Source of the DNA: an uncultured Pelagibacteraceae bacterium
GTDB taxonomy: Bacteria; Pseudomonadota; Alphaproteobacteria; Pelagibacterales; AG-422-B15
Assembly: GCA_902589175.1 (NCBI GenBank)
Contig: CACIRX010000003.1
Span: forward strand, 34,076 to 98,075
Reading direction: 5' to 3'
DNA: 64,000 nt
In this document: in pieces, positions 41,788 to 51,585 of the stretch
Layout of the letters: each line of letters starts with the position of its first letter
Numbering within the stretch: position 1 is the stretch's first letter
Position numbers and translations under genes: made by a program
The notes under the pieces: model-generated
What the model was told of the DNA's origin: nothing
What the model saw: the letters and a program-made list of their open reading frames with translations, nothing else
The model's database searches: none

Positions 41788-42408
41788 ATGGGTAAAAAAT
41801 GGCTAAACATTGTTTATAAGGAAAAGAATTCAACCCGCCTAAAAAAACATTATAGGGAATGGGCTGACGGTTATGACAGTGACTTAAAAGACTGGGGCTA
41901 CGCTTACCCAAGTAAAGTTAAACAGATTCTAGAAAAGTATATAACTGTAAAGAAAGGCTCAAAAATTCTTGATGCAGGGTGTGGTACTGGCTATGTCGCT
42001 GAAGTTTTGAAAGCTCTTCGTTACAATAATATCGTAGGGATAGATTATTCAAAAGATATGTTAAGAGTAGCTCGCTCTAAAAAAATATATAAAAAACTAG
42101 TTTGCGAGTCGTTAAGCAAAAAAACAAGTTTAAAAGGAAATCAATTTGATTTAGTTATATGCACAGGTGTTTTGACGTCAGGTCATGTTGGACCGTCATC
42201 TATCAAGGAGTTAATTAGATTAACAAAGCCTGGGGGTTATCTCATACTCTCTATTTCAGAAAAAATTTTCTCAAAACTTGGATTTCAGCGTGAATTAGAA
42301 AAAAGATCGAATGAGTACAATTATATCAAATTGTCAAAACCTTTTATTGCTTTACCTAACCACAAAGATAGTGCAAGGTCGCGAATGCACACTCTTCAAA
42401 GAGTTTAA
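41788..42408 (+). CDS. class I SAM-dependent methyltransferase (METTL27/WBSCR27-like)
   Basis: YREWADGYDSDL, ILDAGCGTGYVAEVLK, CTGVLTSGHVGPSSIKELIRLTKPGGYLILS. Confidence 0.8.
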   Translation: MGKKWLNIVYKEKNSTRLKKHYREWADGYDSDLKDWGYAYPSKVKQILEKYITVKKGSKILDAGCGTGYVAEVLKALRYNNIVGIDYSKDMLRVARSKKIYKKLVCESLSKKTSLKGNQFDLVICTGVLTSGHVGPSSIKELIRLTKPGGYLILSISEKIFSKLGFQRELEKRSNEYNYIKLSKPFIALPNHKDSARSRMHTLQRV

Positions 42409-44183
42409 CCGTGTTGCTCTTGGCTCATGTCATCAGGATTGATGCCTGCAACTTCAACTGGTTTTTTCATTGCATCTCGTCTGAAAGGTTCTCCAAGTTC
42501 TTGATTTAAAATAACCTCAATAAAAGTTGTAACTCCGTTTGACTGTTCTTCACACGCAGTTCTGAGTGAATTTGTCAACTCATCCATGGTTTTTACTATA
42601 ACACCCTTCAATCCACAGCCTTCTGCAACTTTTGCGTAGCTTAATTCTGGATCTAGTTCAGTACCAACGAAATTATTGTCATACCATAATATCGAATTTC
42701 TTTTTTCGGCGCCCCACTGATAGTTTCTAAATATCACCATTGTAATTGCAGGCCATTCTTCCCTAGCGCAAGATGTCATTTCATTCATGCTTATCCCAAA
42801 AGCTCCATCTCCAGCGAAACCAACAACAGGAATATTTGGACAGCCTATTTTAGCTCCTAAAACAGAAGGGAAACCATAACCGCAAGGCCCAAAAAGACCA
42901 GGAGCTAAATATTTTCTACCTTCTTCAAATGTTGGATAAGCATTTCCAATTGCACAGTTATTGCCTATGTCGGATGAAATTATTGCATTTTTTGGCAAGC
43001 CATTCTGTATTGCCCTCCAAGCCATGCGAGGAGACATGCGATCTGCATCCCTGACTCTAGCTTCCTCATTCCATGATGTTCCAGGATCGTCATCTTCATG
43101 GTCCATACTACTCAGTGTTTGTAACCAAGCAGATTTGGTTTGATGAATTAGAGCTTTTCTCTCATCTCTATTTTTGTTTCCCGCTTCAGGAGAAAGACTA
43201 TTTAATAATTGCTGAGCAACTTGTTTTGCATCACCGCATATACCTACTGAAACTTTTTTTGTTAATCCAATTCTATCAGAATTTATATCAACCTGAATAA
43301 TAGCTGCATCTTTTGGCCAATAATCTATTCCATAGCCAGGTAATGTTGAAAATGGGTTAAGTCTAGTCCCTAATGCAAGAACAACGTCTGCTTTAGAAAT
43401 TAACTCCATAGCAGCTTTTGAGCCGTTATAACCTAAAGGCCCCACTGCAAGTGGATGACTGCCTGGAAAACTATCATTGTGTTGATAGCCTGAAGCAACA
43501 GGTGAATCTAATTTTTCAGCTAAAGCTTTGCAGTCATTGATTGCATCAGCTAAGACCACCCCAGCTCCTGATAATATTACTGGAAAGTCAGCATTAGATA
43601 AAAGTTTTGCAGCTTCTTTTATTGCTTCGCTTCCTCCAGATGGTCTCTCAAATTTTATTATTGGCGGCAACTCGATATCTATAACTTGTGTCCACATGTC
43701 GCGAGGAATATTTATTTGTGCTGGCGCGGAACCTTTGAATGCTTTTGAAATTACTCGATTTAGTACTTCTGCAACTCTAGTAGGATCTCTCACTTCCTCC
43801 TGGTAGCAAACCATATCTTTAAACAATGCCATTTGTTCTACTTCTTGAAAGCCACCTTGTCCTATAGTTTTATTAGCCGCTTGTGGAGTAACCAGAAGCA
43901 TTGGAGTGTGATTCCAGTATGCAGTTTTTATTGGCGTAACAAAGTTCGTAATGCCCGGGCCATTTTGTGCAATACACATAGACATTTTTCCTGTCGCTCT
44001 TGTATAGCCGTCTGCGATTATACCGCCATTATTTTCATGAGCTACATCCCAGAAAGTAATGCCTGCTTTTGGAAATAAATCGGAAATTGGCATGAATGCA
44101 GATCCAATTATTCCAAATGCGTGCTGTATTCCGTGTTTTTGTAAAACTTTAACGAATGCTTCTTCTGTGGTCATTTTAGTCAT
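42405..44183 (-). CDS. xsc: sulfoacetaldehyde acetyltransferase
   Basis: MTKMTTEEAFVKVLQKHGIQHAFGIIGSAFMPISDLFPKAGITFWDVAHENNGGIIADGYTRATGKMSMCIAQNGPGITNFVT...AANKTIGQGGFQEVEQM; ThDP-enzyme family with Xsc-like N terminus. Confidence 0.9.
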   Translation of the reverse strand: MTKMTTEEAFVKVLQKHGIQHAFGIIGSAFMPISDLFPKAGITFWDVAHENNGGIIADGYTRATGKMSMCIAQNGPGITNFVTPIKTAYWNHTPMLLVTPQAANKTIGQGGFQEVEQMALFKDMVCYQEEVRDPTRVAEVLNRVISKAFKGSAPAQINIPRDMWTQVIDIELPPIIKFERPSGGSEAIKEAAKLLSNADFPVILSGAGVVLADAINDCKALAEKLDSPVASGYQHNDSFPGSHPLAVGPLGYNGSKAAMELISKADVVLALGTRLNPFSTLPGYGIDYWPKDAAIIQVDINSDRIGLTKKVSVGICGDAKQVAQQLLNSLSPEAGNKNRDERKALIHQTKSAWLQTLSSMDHEDDDPGTSWNEEARVRDADRMSPRMAWRAIQNGLPKNAIISSDIGNNCAIGNAYPTFEEGRKYLAPGLFGPCGYGFPSVLGAKIGCPNIPVVGFAGDGAFGISMNEMTSCAREEWPAITMVIFRNYQWGAEKRNSILWYDNNFVGTELDPELSYAKVAEGCGLKGVIVKTMDELTNSLRTACEEQSNGVTTFIEVILNQELGEPFRRDAMKKPVEVAGINPDDMSQEQHG

Positions 44184-44194
44184 AACAATACTTT

Positions 44195-46639
44195 CTATAC
44201 TAATATTTTTTCTCTGCCTGGATCATAAAAACAATTTATTGACCCCTCTGCAGAATATTTAGTTTCTGCAACTTCAATTTCAAATTTTTGATGACTCATC
44301 ATTTCTTCAATAGAGTAGCTGTCATTGTTTGAAATGTAACCCATGCCCAATGATTTGTCTAAATAGAAACCATACATACCTGAAGAAATTTCACCAACAA
44401 TCTTACCGTCAAAATAGATTGGCTCATTGTGATAAATTAATAAGTCATTGTTAGATAATGCAAAATTTACTTTTCTTTTACTGAGGCCAGATTTCTTCTT
44501 TTCTTCAAGTGCTGCCTGTCCTAAAAAAGGATACTTTTTATTAAGATTTACACAAAATCCAACACCCGCTTCAAAAGGGTTTTCCTCAACTCCAATATCA
44601 TGCCCCCAATGAAGATATCCTTTCTCCATTCTCAGTGAATTTAGTGCATGATAGCCTGCAAGTTTTACTGGGCTCTTTCCATTTTTTGCATAAACAACAT
44701 CGAATACTTTTTCCAAATTATTATAAGGAATGTATATTTCAAAACCCAGCTCGCCTACATATGTTATTCTATGAAGCCTACATTCAGTGCCGCCAAGATT
44801 TATTTTCTTAGAAAATCCAAACGGTAATGTTTCATTTGAAATATCCTCATTACATATTCTTTGAAGGTGCTCCCTTGAGTTGGGTCCCATTATTGAAAGA
44901 CAGCCATATTTTTTCGTAACGTCAATAATTTCTATATTTTTAAATTTTTTTGAATGAGATAATAACCAGTAATAGTCTTTATTATGTGCATTTGGACCTG
45001 TAACAAACATATATTCATTTTCACTTATTCTCGTAAAAGTAATGTCACCTTCTGTTCCAGCTTCGTCATTTAACATTTGTGTGTATATAATTCGCCCAAC
45101 TGGTACATTCATCTCACTTACACACATATAATTTAAAAAATTAACTACATCATCTCCTCGAATAATAAACTTAGAAAAAGATGTAAGTTCAAATAAGCCA
45201 ATATCATTTCTTACTGCAACACATTCACTCCTTACATTTTCAAACCAATTTTGTTTATGATACGAGTATTGATATTGAGGTCTTTGACCATTATTAGTAA
45301 ACCAATTTGGCCTTTCCCATCCAGCCGCTTCTCCAAAGCAAGCTCCTTCTTTTTCAAGTTGGGCGTAAAGTGGTGATTTAATTTTGTTTCTAGAAGTTTC
45401 AAATTGATAGTAGGGCCAATGTACAGCGTACAAGAGCCCAAGCGTTTCAGAGCTTCTTTCTCTTAGATATTCATCATCATCTTGAAAATCTAATATTCTA
45501 GCGACATCTACATCCCACAAATCAATCTTACTTTTGTCATTTATGATCCAATCAGCCATAACTTTGCCAACTCCTCCAGCAGATTGTATTCCTATTGAAT
45601 TGAAGCCAGTTGAAACAAATATATTTTCTTTGTAAGGAACTTTGCCTAAATAATACCTATCATCTGGTGTGAAGCTTTCAGGTCCATTAAAATATGTTTT
45701 AATGCCAAGCTCATTCAATATTGGAAGCCTATCCATTGCTTCCATTAAAATAGGTCCGAAATGATCAAGATCGTTTGGCAAACTATCAAATTCGAAATCT
45801 TCAGGAATACCGTTCATGCCCCAAGGTTTTGCTTTCTTTTCAAAGGCGCCTATTAAAAGTTTTCCAGCGTCTTCCTTCACATAAATATAGGCATCTGGGT
45901 TTCTTAAGATGGGTAAATTTTTTGGTATATCTTCTGAATATTCAGTTACAGCGTAAAAATGTTCACATGCATGCAGAGGAATATTTACCCCGCACATTTT
46001 ACCTACTTCCCTACTCCACATTCCAGCAGATATAACAATCTTATCACATGTAATATCACCTAGTTCTGTAATAACTTTTGTGACCTTGTCACCTTCTTGT
46101 TCGATTGAAATGACTTTGTTATTTTCAATAATGTTTGCACCCATTCTTCTTGCTTCTTTTGCAAGGCACATTGTAATGTCTACCGGGTTAATTTGACCGT
46201 CCTGAGGCAAATACCAAGCTCCTTTTACATGCTTTGTATCGAGAAGTGGGTATTTCTCTTTTACTTCATCAATTGAAATTTCATTTATTTCCAATCCATA
46301 ACTTCGACCCATTGACGCGCCTCTGCTCATTTCTTGATAACGTCCCTCATTTTCAGCAATAGAAACTGAACCATTTATCAAAAATCCAGCTGATAGATCT
46401 TCTTTCTGGTTAAGCTTATGATAAAGCTCCGTTGAATACTTAGCCATTTTAGTAAGATTTTTTGTTGCCCTTAATTGTCCAACCAATCCAGCTGCATGCC
46501 AAGTTGTGCCACAAGTTAAGCTTTTTCTCTCAACCAATGTGACCTGAACATTTCTCTCAGCAAGGTGATATGCAATGCTTGTACCAGCAATACCCCCTCC
46601 AATAATAACAACCTCTGTGTGTGAAGGAAGCTTTGACAT
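44195..46639 (-). CDS. dimethylglycine/sarcosine dehydrogenase-like FAD oxidoreductase with C-terminal GcvT-like domain
   Basis: VVIIGGGIAGTSIAYHLAERNVQVTLVERKSLTCGTTWHAAGLVGQLR (FAD fold and TWHAAG His motif); C-terminal AGYHALNSLRMEKGYLHWGHDIGVEENPFEAGVGF (GcvT). Confidence 0.88.
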   Translation of the reverse strand: MSKLPSHTEVVIIGGGIAGTSIAYHLAERNVQVTLVERKSLTCGTTWHAAGLVGQLRATKNLTKMAKYSTELYHKLNQKEDLSAGFLINGSVSIAENEGRYQEMSRGASMGRSYGLEINEISIDEVKEKYPLLDTKHVKGAWYLPQDGQINPVDITMCLAKEARRMGANIIENNKVISIEQEGDKVTKVITELGDITCDKIVISAGMWSREVGKMCGVNIPLHACEHFYAVTEYSEDIPKNLPILRNPDAYIYVKEDAGKLLIGAFEKKAKPWGMNGIPEDFEFDSLPNDLDHFGPILMEAMDRLPILNELGIKTYFNGPESFTPDDRYYLGKVPYKENIFVSTGFNSIGIQSAGGVGKVMADWIINDKSKIDLWDVDVARILDFQDDDEYLRERSSETLGLLYAVHWPYYQFETSRNKIKSPLYAQLEKEGACFGEAAGWERPNWFTNNGQRPQYQYSYHKQNWFENVRSECVAVRNDIGLFELTSFSKFIIRGDDVVNFLNYMCVSEMNVPVGRIIYTQMLNDEAGTEGDITFTRISENEYMFVTGPNAHNKDYYWLLSHSKKFKNIEIIDVTKKYGCLSIMGPNSREHLQRICNEDISNETLPFGFSKKINLGGTECRLHRITYVGELGFEIYIPYNNLEKVFDVVYAKNGKSPVKLAGYHALNSLRMEKGYLHWGHDIGVEENPFEAGVGFCVNLNKKYPFLGQAALEEKKKSGLSKRKVNFALSNNDLLIYHNEPIYFDGKIVGEISSGMYGFYLDKSLGMGYISNNDSYSIEEMMSHQKFEIEVAETKYSAEGSINCFYDPGREKILV

Positions 46640-46647
46640 ACAAGATG

Positions 46648-47970
46648 CTAGTATTTTACTAAGACCTCTTTAATTCTTTGAAGCATTTCATCTATATGTT
46701 TTTCTTCAGCAATTAATGCAGGGGCAACTATACCAGCATCCCCGGTAAATTTTATGTGAACACCATTAGCAAATGTTTTCTTTTGGGCATCATATCCTCT
46801 CACACCAGGGTTTTTATCAATCGCTAGATCAAAAGCAGCCATCATTCCATCAGCCCTTACATCTGTAACAATTGGTATATCCTGAAATGCATCAAACACA
46901 GCGTCTATGAAATATGGTGACATCTTTTCCGCTCTTGCAAACACATCTTCTTTTTCATATACATCTAAGGTAGCAAGAGAAGCTGCTACACAAGCTGGAT
47001 GACCTGAGTAAGTATATCCGTGAAAAAACTCTACTCCGTGCTCTGGTCCATTATCAACAATCGCATTGTAAATTTTATCTGAAACACCAACTGCCCCCAT
47101 CGGCTGCGCTCCATTGGTAATAGCCTTTGCCATAGTAATCATATCAGGCTGTACATTATATTTTACAGCCCCAAATGATTTTCCTGTTCTTCCAAAACCA
47201 GTTATTACTTCGTCAAAAACAAGAACAATTCCATATTTATCACAAATTTCTCTTAGCCTTTCTAAATATCCAATAGGGGGAACAATGGTTCCTGTTGAGC
47301 CAGCAATGGGTTCAACGAAACAACCGGCAATAGACTCGGGACCATACATTTCTACGAACCTCTGAAGATCCTCAGCAAGATGAGCTCCATGTTGCGGCTG
47401 ACCTTTTGTATATTTATTTTCTTCTAACCATGTGTGTCTTAAATGAATAACTCCAGGCATTGTTGCAGTAAATATCTCACGGTTTTTAATCATGCCACTT
47501 AAAGAGGTTCCTCCGATATTTACACCGTGGTATGCGCGCTCTCTTGACACAAACCTTACGCGTTGCGATTGTCCAATTGCGTGCTGATATGCCTGAATTA
47601 TTTTAATTGCAGAATCAATTGCAGTAGATCCACAAATTGTGAAGAATACATTGTTTAAATCACCCGGTAGAAGATTTGCTACTTTTTCAGCTAATGCAAA
47701 AGCAGGTAAATGAGAAACTTGGAAGCTAGGAGAGTAATCTAATTTTAATAGTTGCTGATGAACAGCTTCAGCTATTTCTTTTCTGCCATGACCCAATGGA
47801 ACACAAAATAGACCGGATGAAGCATCTATTACCTGGTCACCTTTATGATTCCAGTAGTATACTCCTTCACCTCTATCTAATAATCTTGGATCCTTCTTAA
47901 AGTCTTTATTTGCAGTAAAAGGTAAGAAATAGTTTTCCAAAGAATTAGTCGTAGGTGTAGTATTTGCCAT
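46648..47970 (-). CDS. tpa: class III aminotransferase, probable taurine-pyruvate aminotransferase
   Basis: VIDASSGLFCVPLGHGRKEIAEAV, FDEVITGFGRTGKSFGAVKYNVQPDMITMAKAITNGAQPMGAV; specificity inferred from xsc and ald neighbours. Confidence 0.78.
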   Translation of the reverse strand: MANTTPTTNSLENYFLPFTANKDFKKDPRLLDRGEGVYYWNHKGDQVIDASSGLFCVPLGHGRKEIAEAVHQQLLKLDYSPSFQVSHLPAFALAEKVANLLPGDLNNVFFTICGSTAIDSAIKIIQAYQHAIGQSQRVRFVSRERAYHGVNIGGTSLSGMIKNREIFTATMPGVIHLRHTWLEENKYTKGQPQHGAHLAEDLQRFVEMYGPESIAGCFVEPIAGSTGTIVPPIGYLERLREICDKYGIVLVFDEVITGFGRTGKSFGAVKYNVQPDMITMAKAITNGAQPMGAVGVSDKIYNAIVDNGPEHGVEFFHGYTYSGHPACVAASLATLDVYEKEDVFARAEKMSPYFIDAVFDAFQDIPIVTDVRADGMMAAFDLAIDKNPGVRGYDAQKKTFANGVHIKFTGDAGIVAPALIAEEKHIDEMLQRIKEVLVKY

Positions 47971-48019
47971 ATAGATCCTCTCAAATCAGTAAAAGTTATA
48001 AGTATTATAGTAGTCTTAT

Positions 48020-50212
48020 TTATGCTGCTTGACTAGAGCTACCGCTCTTGTGGAAACTCTCATTTTTAGCTGCCATATCACGAAGCATTTTACATGGAGT
48101 AAATCTTTCTCCATATTTTTGTGCAAGTTTATCAGCTTCAGCCACAAATTCTTTAACACCAACCATATCGATGAAGGATAGTGGACCTCCGGTCCATGGC
48201 GCCATTCCCCAACCGAGTATTGCCCCAATGTCCGCATCTCTAACATCCGTTAGCACGTTTTCTTCATAGCATTTAGCTGTTTCAAGTGCTTGAATATAAA
48301 GAAATCTTTTCTTTAATTCCTCAACATCAGGTTGGTCGTCACTTTCTTTGCATAGGTTAGAAAGTTCAGGCCATAGGTATTTTTTTCCATTTTCAGGATA
48401 CTCGTAAAAGCCTTTATTGTTTTTCTTTCCAAACCTACCTTGCTTTTCAACCATTTCTTCCATAATTGAATACATTGGGGTTATTGGAAATTCTTTGCCT
48501 TCAGCTTCAAAATCCTTTTTAGTTTGAGTTGTAACTTTCCAAGCTAAATCTAACGCTACAGCATCAGAAAGAGCCAGAGGAGCCATTGGCATGCCTGTCA
48601 TCTTGCCAGCATTTTCAATTAAAGCAGGTTTTATACCTTCTGCTAACATTGCAACACCCTCACCGGTATATGTACCAAATACACGACTAGTATAAAAACC
48701 TCGACTGTCATTTACAACAATTGGGGTCTTTCTAATTTTTTGAACATAATCCATTGTTTTTGCCAATGTTTCTTGAGAAGTTTCTTTTCCCATGATGATC
48801 TCAACTAAAGGCATTCTCTCTACTGGTGAAAAATAATGAATACCTATGAAGTTTGCAGGACGGCTTGAATTTTGAGCTAAACCTGTAATTGGCAAAGTAG
48901 ATGTATTGGAACCAAATATAGCAGTTTCTGATATTTGCGCTTCTGCTTTAGCGGTTACATCTGCTTTTATATCCCTATTTTCAAATACTGCCTCTACAAT
49001 AAGATCTGCGCCCTTTAGAAGAGAGTAATCAGTTGTAGGTGTAATGAGACTTAATAGCTTTTCTTTTTTTTCTTCAGTAGTTTTTTTCTTACTTAATTGT
49101 TTATCTAAAATCTTAGTAGAATATTCTTTTCCTTTTTCTGCTGCAGCTTGATCCATATCAATTAATACAACTTCAATTCCTGCTTTAGCAGTAACATAGG
49201 CAATTCCTGCACCCATTAAGCCTGCACCAAGAATCCCAATCTTTTTAACATCGTATTTATCGAAATCTTTTGGTCTTCTTGCGCCTTTGCTCAAAGCTTG
49301 CATATTTACAAATAGACTTCGAACCATATTTTGAGATCTAGGATCCATTACAACTTTTGTAAAATAACGTGCTTCAATTCTCAGCGCTGCATCAATCGGT
49401 ACCTGAACACCTTCATAAACAGCAGAAAGGATTGCAGTTTGTGCAGGGTAGTTATTATAAGAATTTTTTCTCAATGAAGACGATGCTGCAGCCCAAATCA
49501 TTGCACCTTTTGGAGTATAAGGAAGACCCCCTGGAAACCTAAAACCTTTTTCGTCCCATGGTTGAACTGGTTTTCCACCATCCACAATATATTTTTTTGC
49601 TGCATTAATTAAGTTATCTGCATCTGTGACTTCGTTAATAAGGCCAGCACTTAGAGCTTTTTTTGGAGTAAACGGAGTGCCTGCTAATAGAAAGCCCATA
49701 ATCTCTTGCGTTACACCAGCAAGTCTAGGAACTCTTTGAGTTCCTCCTGCACCAGGTATCAAACCAACTTTTGCTTCAGGTTGTCCAATCTGAATTTTAT
49801 CATTATCTATCGCCACACGATAGTGACAGGCGAGACATATCTCAAACCCACCGCCTAAAGCATGACCGTTTATCGCAGCTACAAATGGCTTACCAGATGT
49901 TTCCATGCTTCTAAACAATAACTGCATGTCCATGTTGCCATTATAAATTTTTTCTGCAGCTTTTACTTTATCTTCTTGAACGCTATCAAAACCAAAAACC
50001 TCAGATGAAGTTAAATCTGCGCCAGCTATGAATGCATCTTTTGCACTTCTGAGAACAATACCCTTAACTGACTCTTCTGAGATTAATTTCTCAATAATTG
50101 ATCTATATTCACCAAGAGATTGAAAATTTAAAACGTTCATTGAACGATTTTCCAAATCCCACGTTACAACGGCAACACCGTCGCTATCTATTTCATAAGT
50201 TACATCAGCCAT
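48020..50212 (-). CDS. 3-hydroxyacyl-CoA dehydrogenase / enoyl-CoA hydratase fusion (fatty-acid oxidation alpha subunit)
   Basis: Crotonase AINGHALGGGFEICLACHYRVA plus HAD KIGILGAGLMGAGIAYVTAKAGIEVVLIDMD, NFIGIHYFSPVERMPLVEII. Confidence 0.93.
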   Translation of the reverse strand: MADVTYEIDSDGVAVVTWDLENRSMNVLNFQSLGEYRSIIEKLISEESVKGIVLRSAKDAFIAGADLTSSEVFGFDSVQEDKVKAAEKIYNGNMDMQLLFRSMETSGKPFVAAINGHALGGGFEICLACHYRVAIDNDKIQIGQPEAKVGLIPGAGGTQRVPRLAGVTQEIMGFLLAGTPFTPKKALSAGLINEVTDADNLINAAKKYIVDGGKPVQPWDEKGFRFPGGLPYTPKGAMIWAAASSSLRKNSYNNYPAQTAILSAVYEGVQVPIDAALRIEARYFTKVVMDPRSQNMVRSLFVNMQALSKGARRPKDFDKYDVKKIGILGAGLMGAGIAYVTAKAGIEVVLIDMDQAAAEKGKEYSTKILDKQLSKKKTTEEKKEKLLSLITPTTDYSLLKGADLIVEAVFENRDIKADVTAKAEAQISETAIFGSNTSTLPITGLAQNSSRPANFIGIHYFSPVERMPLVEIIMGKETSQETLAKTMDYVQKIRKTPIVVNDSRGFYTSRVFGTYTGEGVAMLAEGIKPALIENAGKMTGMPMAPLALSDAVALDLAWKVTTQTKKDFEAEGKEFPITPMYSIMEEMVEKQGRFGKKNNKGFYEYPENGKKYLWPELSNLCKESDDQPDVEELKKRFLYIQALETAKCYEENVLTDVRDADIGAILGWGMAPWTGGPLSFIDMVGVKEFVAEADKLAQKYGERFTPCKMLRDMAAKNESFHKSGSSSQAA

Positions 50213-50238
50213 GATTATTGTCCTAAAATTTTAAGTTA

Positions 50239-51447
50239 TTAAACGCGCTCAATTACGGTTGCAGTTCCCATACCACCACCAACACAAAGTGTGGCAAGAG
50301 CAGTAGACTTATTGCTTCTCTCTAACTCATCAAGTACAGTTCCTAAGATCATAGCTCCAGTTGCACCCAATGGATGCCCCATAGCAATTGCGCCCCCATT
50401 TACGTTAATGTCTGAGTGGTCAATCCCCATATGTTCCATATATCTTAGCACAACAACTGCAAATGCTTCGTTAAGCTCCCACAAGTCAATGTCACTTTTG
50501 CTCATGCCTAAGTTTTTTAGTAGTTTATCAGAAACATATCCAGGACCAGTAAGCATGATACTTGGCTCAGAACCTGTTGAAGCAAAACCTTTGATTTTAG
50601 CACGAGCTTTTAAACCATATTTGTCACCCATCTCTTTATTTCCAAGCAGTATTCCAGCTGCTCCGTCAACTATTCCTGACGAATTGCCAGCAGTGTGAAC
50701 ATGATTAACAGCTTCAACTTCAGGGTATCGTTGTTGAATAGTAGCATCAAAACCTGCCATTTCGCCCATCATTGCAAAAGATGGATCTAAAGAACCAAGT
50801 GATTGCATTGTAGCATCAGGTCTCATATGTTCATCATGATCGAGCACTGTCAAGCCATTGATATCTTTCACGGGTGTTATTGATTTTGAAAATCTTTTTT
50901 CATCCCAAGCTTTTTTTGCCCTCTTTTGACTTTCAACAGCATAACTATCTACATCATCTCTTGAGAAACCATATTTGGTAGCAATTAAGTCTGCACTAAT
51001 ACCTTGAGGAACAAAGTAATTTTTTATTGCAACTGAAGGGTCAGCAACCATTGCGCCACCATCCGAGCCCATTGGAACTCTGGACATAGACTCAACACCG
51101 CCGCCGATGGACATTTGTGACTGTCCAGACATTACTTGTGCAGCTGCCATATTAGTAGCTTCTAAACCAGATGCACAAAATCTATTGATCTGAACACCTG
51201 AAACTGATTGATCATAGTCGGCATTTAACACTGCTGTTCTTGCAATACAGGCACCTTGTTCACCAACTGGCGCAACACATCCTAGTACAACATCATCAAC
51301 ATCTGCTGTATCAATTTTTGTTCTATCTTTAATATTATTTAAAACTTGAGTTGCAAGTTCCAGTGCAGTTACTTCATGAAGGGTTCCATTTTTTTTACCC
51401 TTACCACGAGGGGTTCTCACAGTGTCGTAAATATAGCAATCAGTCAT
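50239..51447 (-). CDS. acetyl-CoA C-acyltransferase (thiolase)
   Basis: QINRFCASGLEATNMAAAQVMSGQ, VNVNGGAIAMGHPLGATGAMILGT, LCVGGGMGTATVIE. Confidence 0.93.
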   Translation of the reverse strand: MTDCYIYDTVRTPRGKGKKNGTLHEVTALELATQVLNNIKDRTKIDTADVDDVVLGCVAPVGEQGACIARTAVLNADYDQSVSGVQINRFCASGLEATNMAAAQVMSGQSQMSIGGGVESMSRVPMGSDGGAMVADPSVAIKNYFVPQGISADLIATKYGFSRDDVDSYAVESQKRAKKAWDEKRFSKSITPVKDINGLTVLDHDEHMRPDATMQSLGSLDPSFAMMGEMAGFDATIQQRYPEVEAVNHVHTAGNSSGIVDGAAGILLGNKEMGDKYGLKARAKIKGFASTGSEPSIMLTGPGYVSDKLLKNLGMSKSDIDLWELNEAFAVVVLRYMEHMGIDHSDINVNGGAIAMGHPLGATGAMILGTVLDELERSNKSTALATLCVGGGMGTATVIERV

Positions 51448-51585
51448 TTAAAAGCTCCAATTATTAATAAGATTGAAGATTATAATAATTCATAATCATC
51501 TAACAATACTAAATATGAGCTTGTTTAGTAATTTCTAAGAAAAATAGTATATAGAAATCAATAATTTAAAGAGCAAATACAGAAC

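Noticed and set aside
48016-48246. 76-aa minus-strand ORF at the end of the fused hydroxyacyl-CoA dehydrogenase gene
   Set aside because: Alternate frame of the real CDS rather than a frameshift; main frame is intact.
50291-50698. 135-aa plus-strand ORF
   Set aside because: Antisense to the thiolase gene, no recognisable family; shadow ORF.
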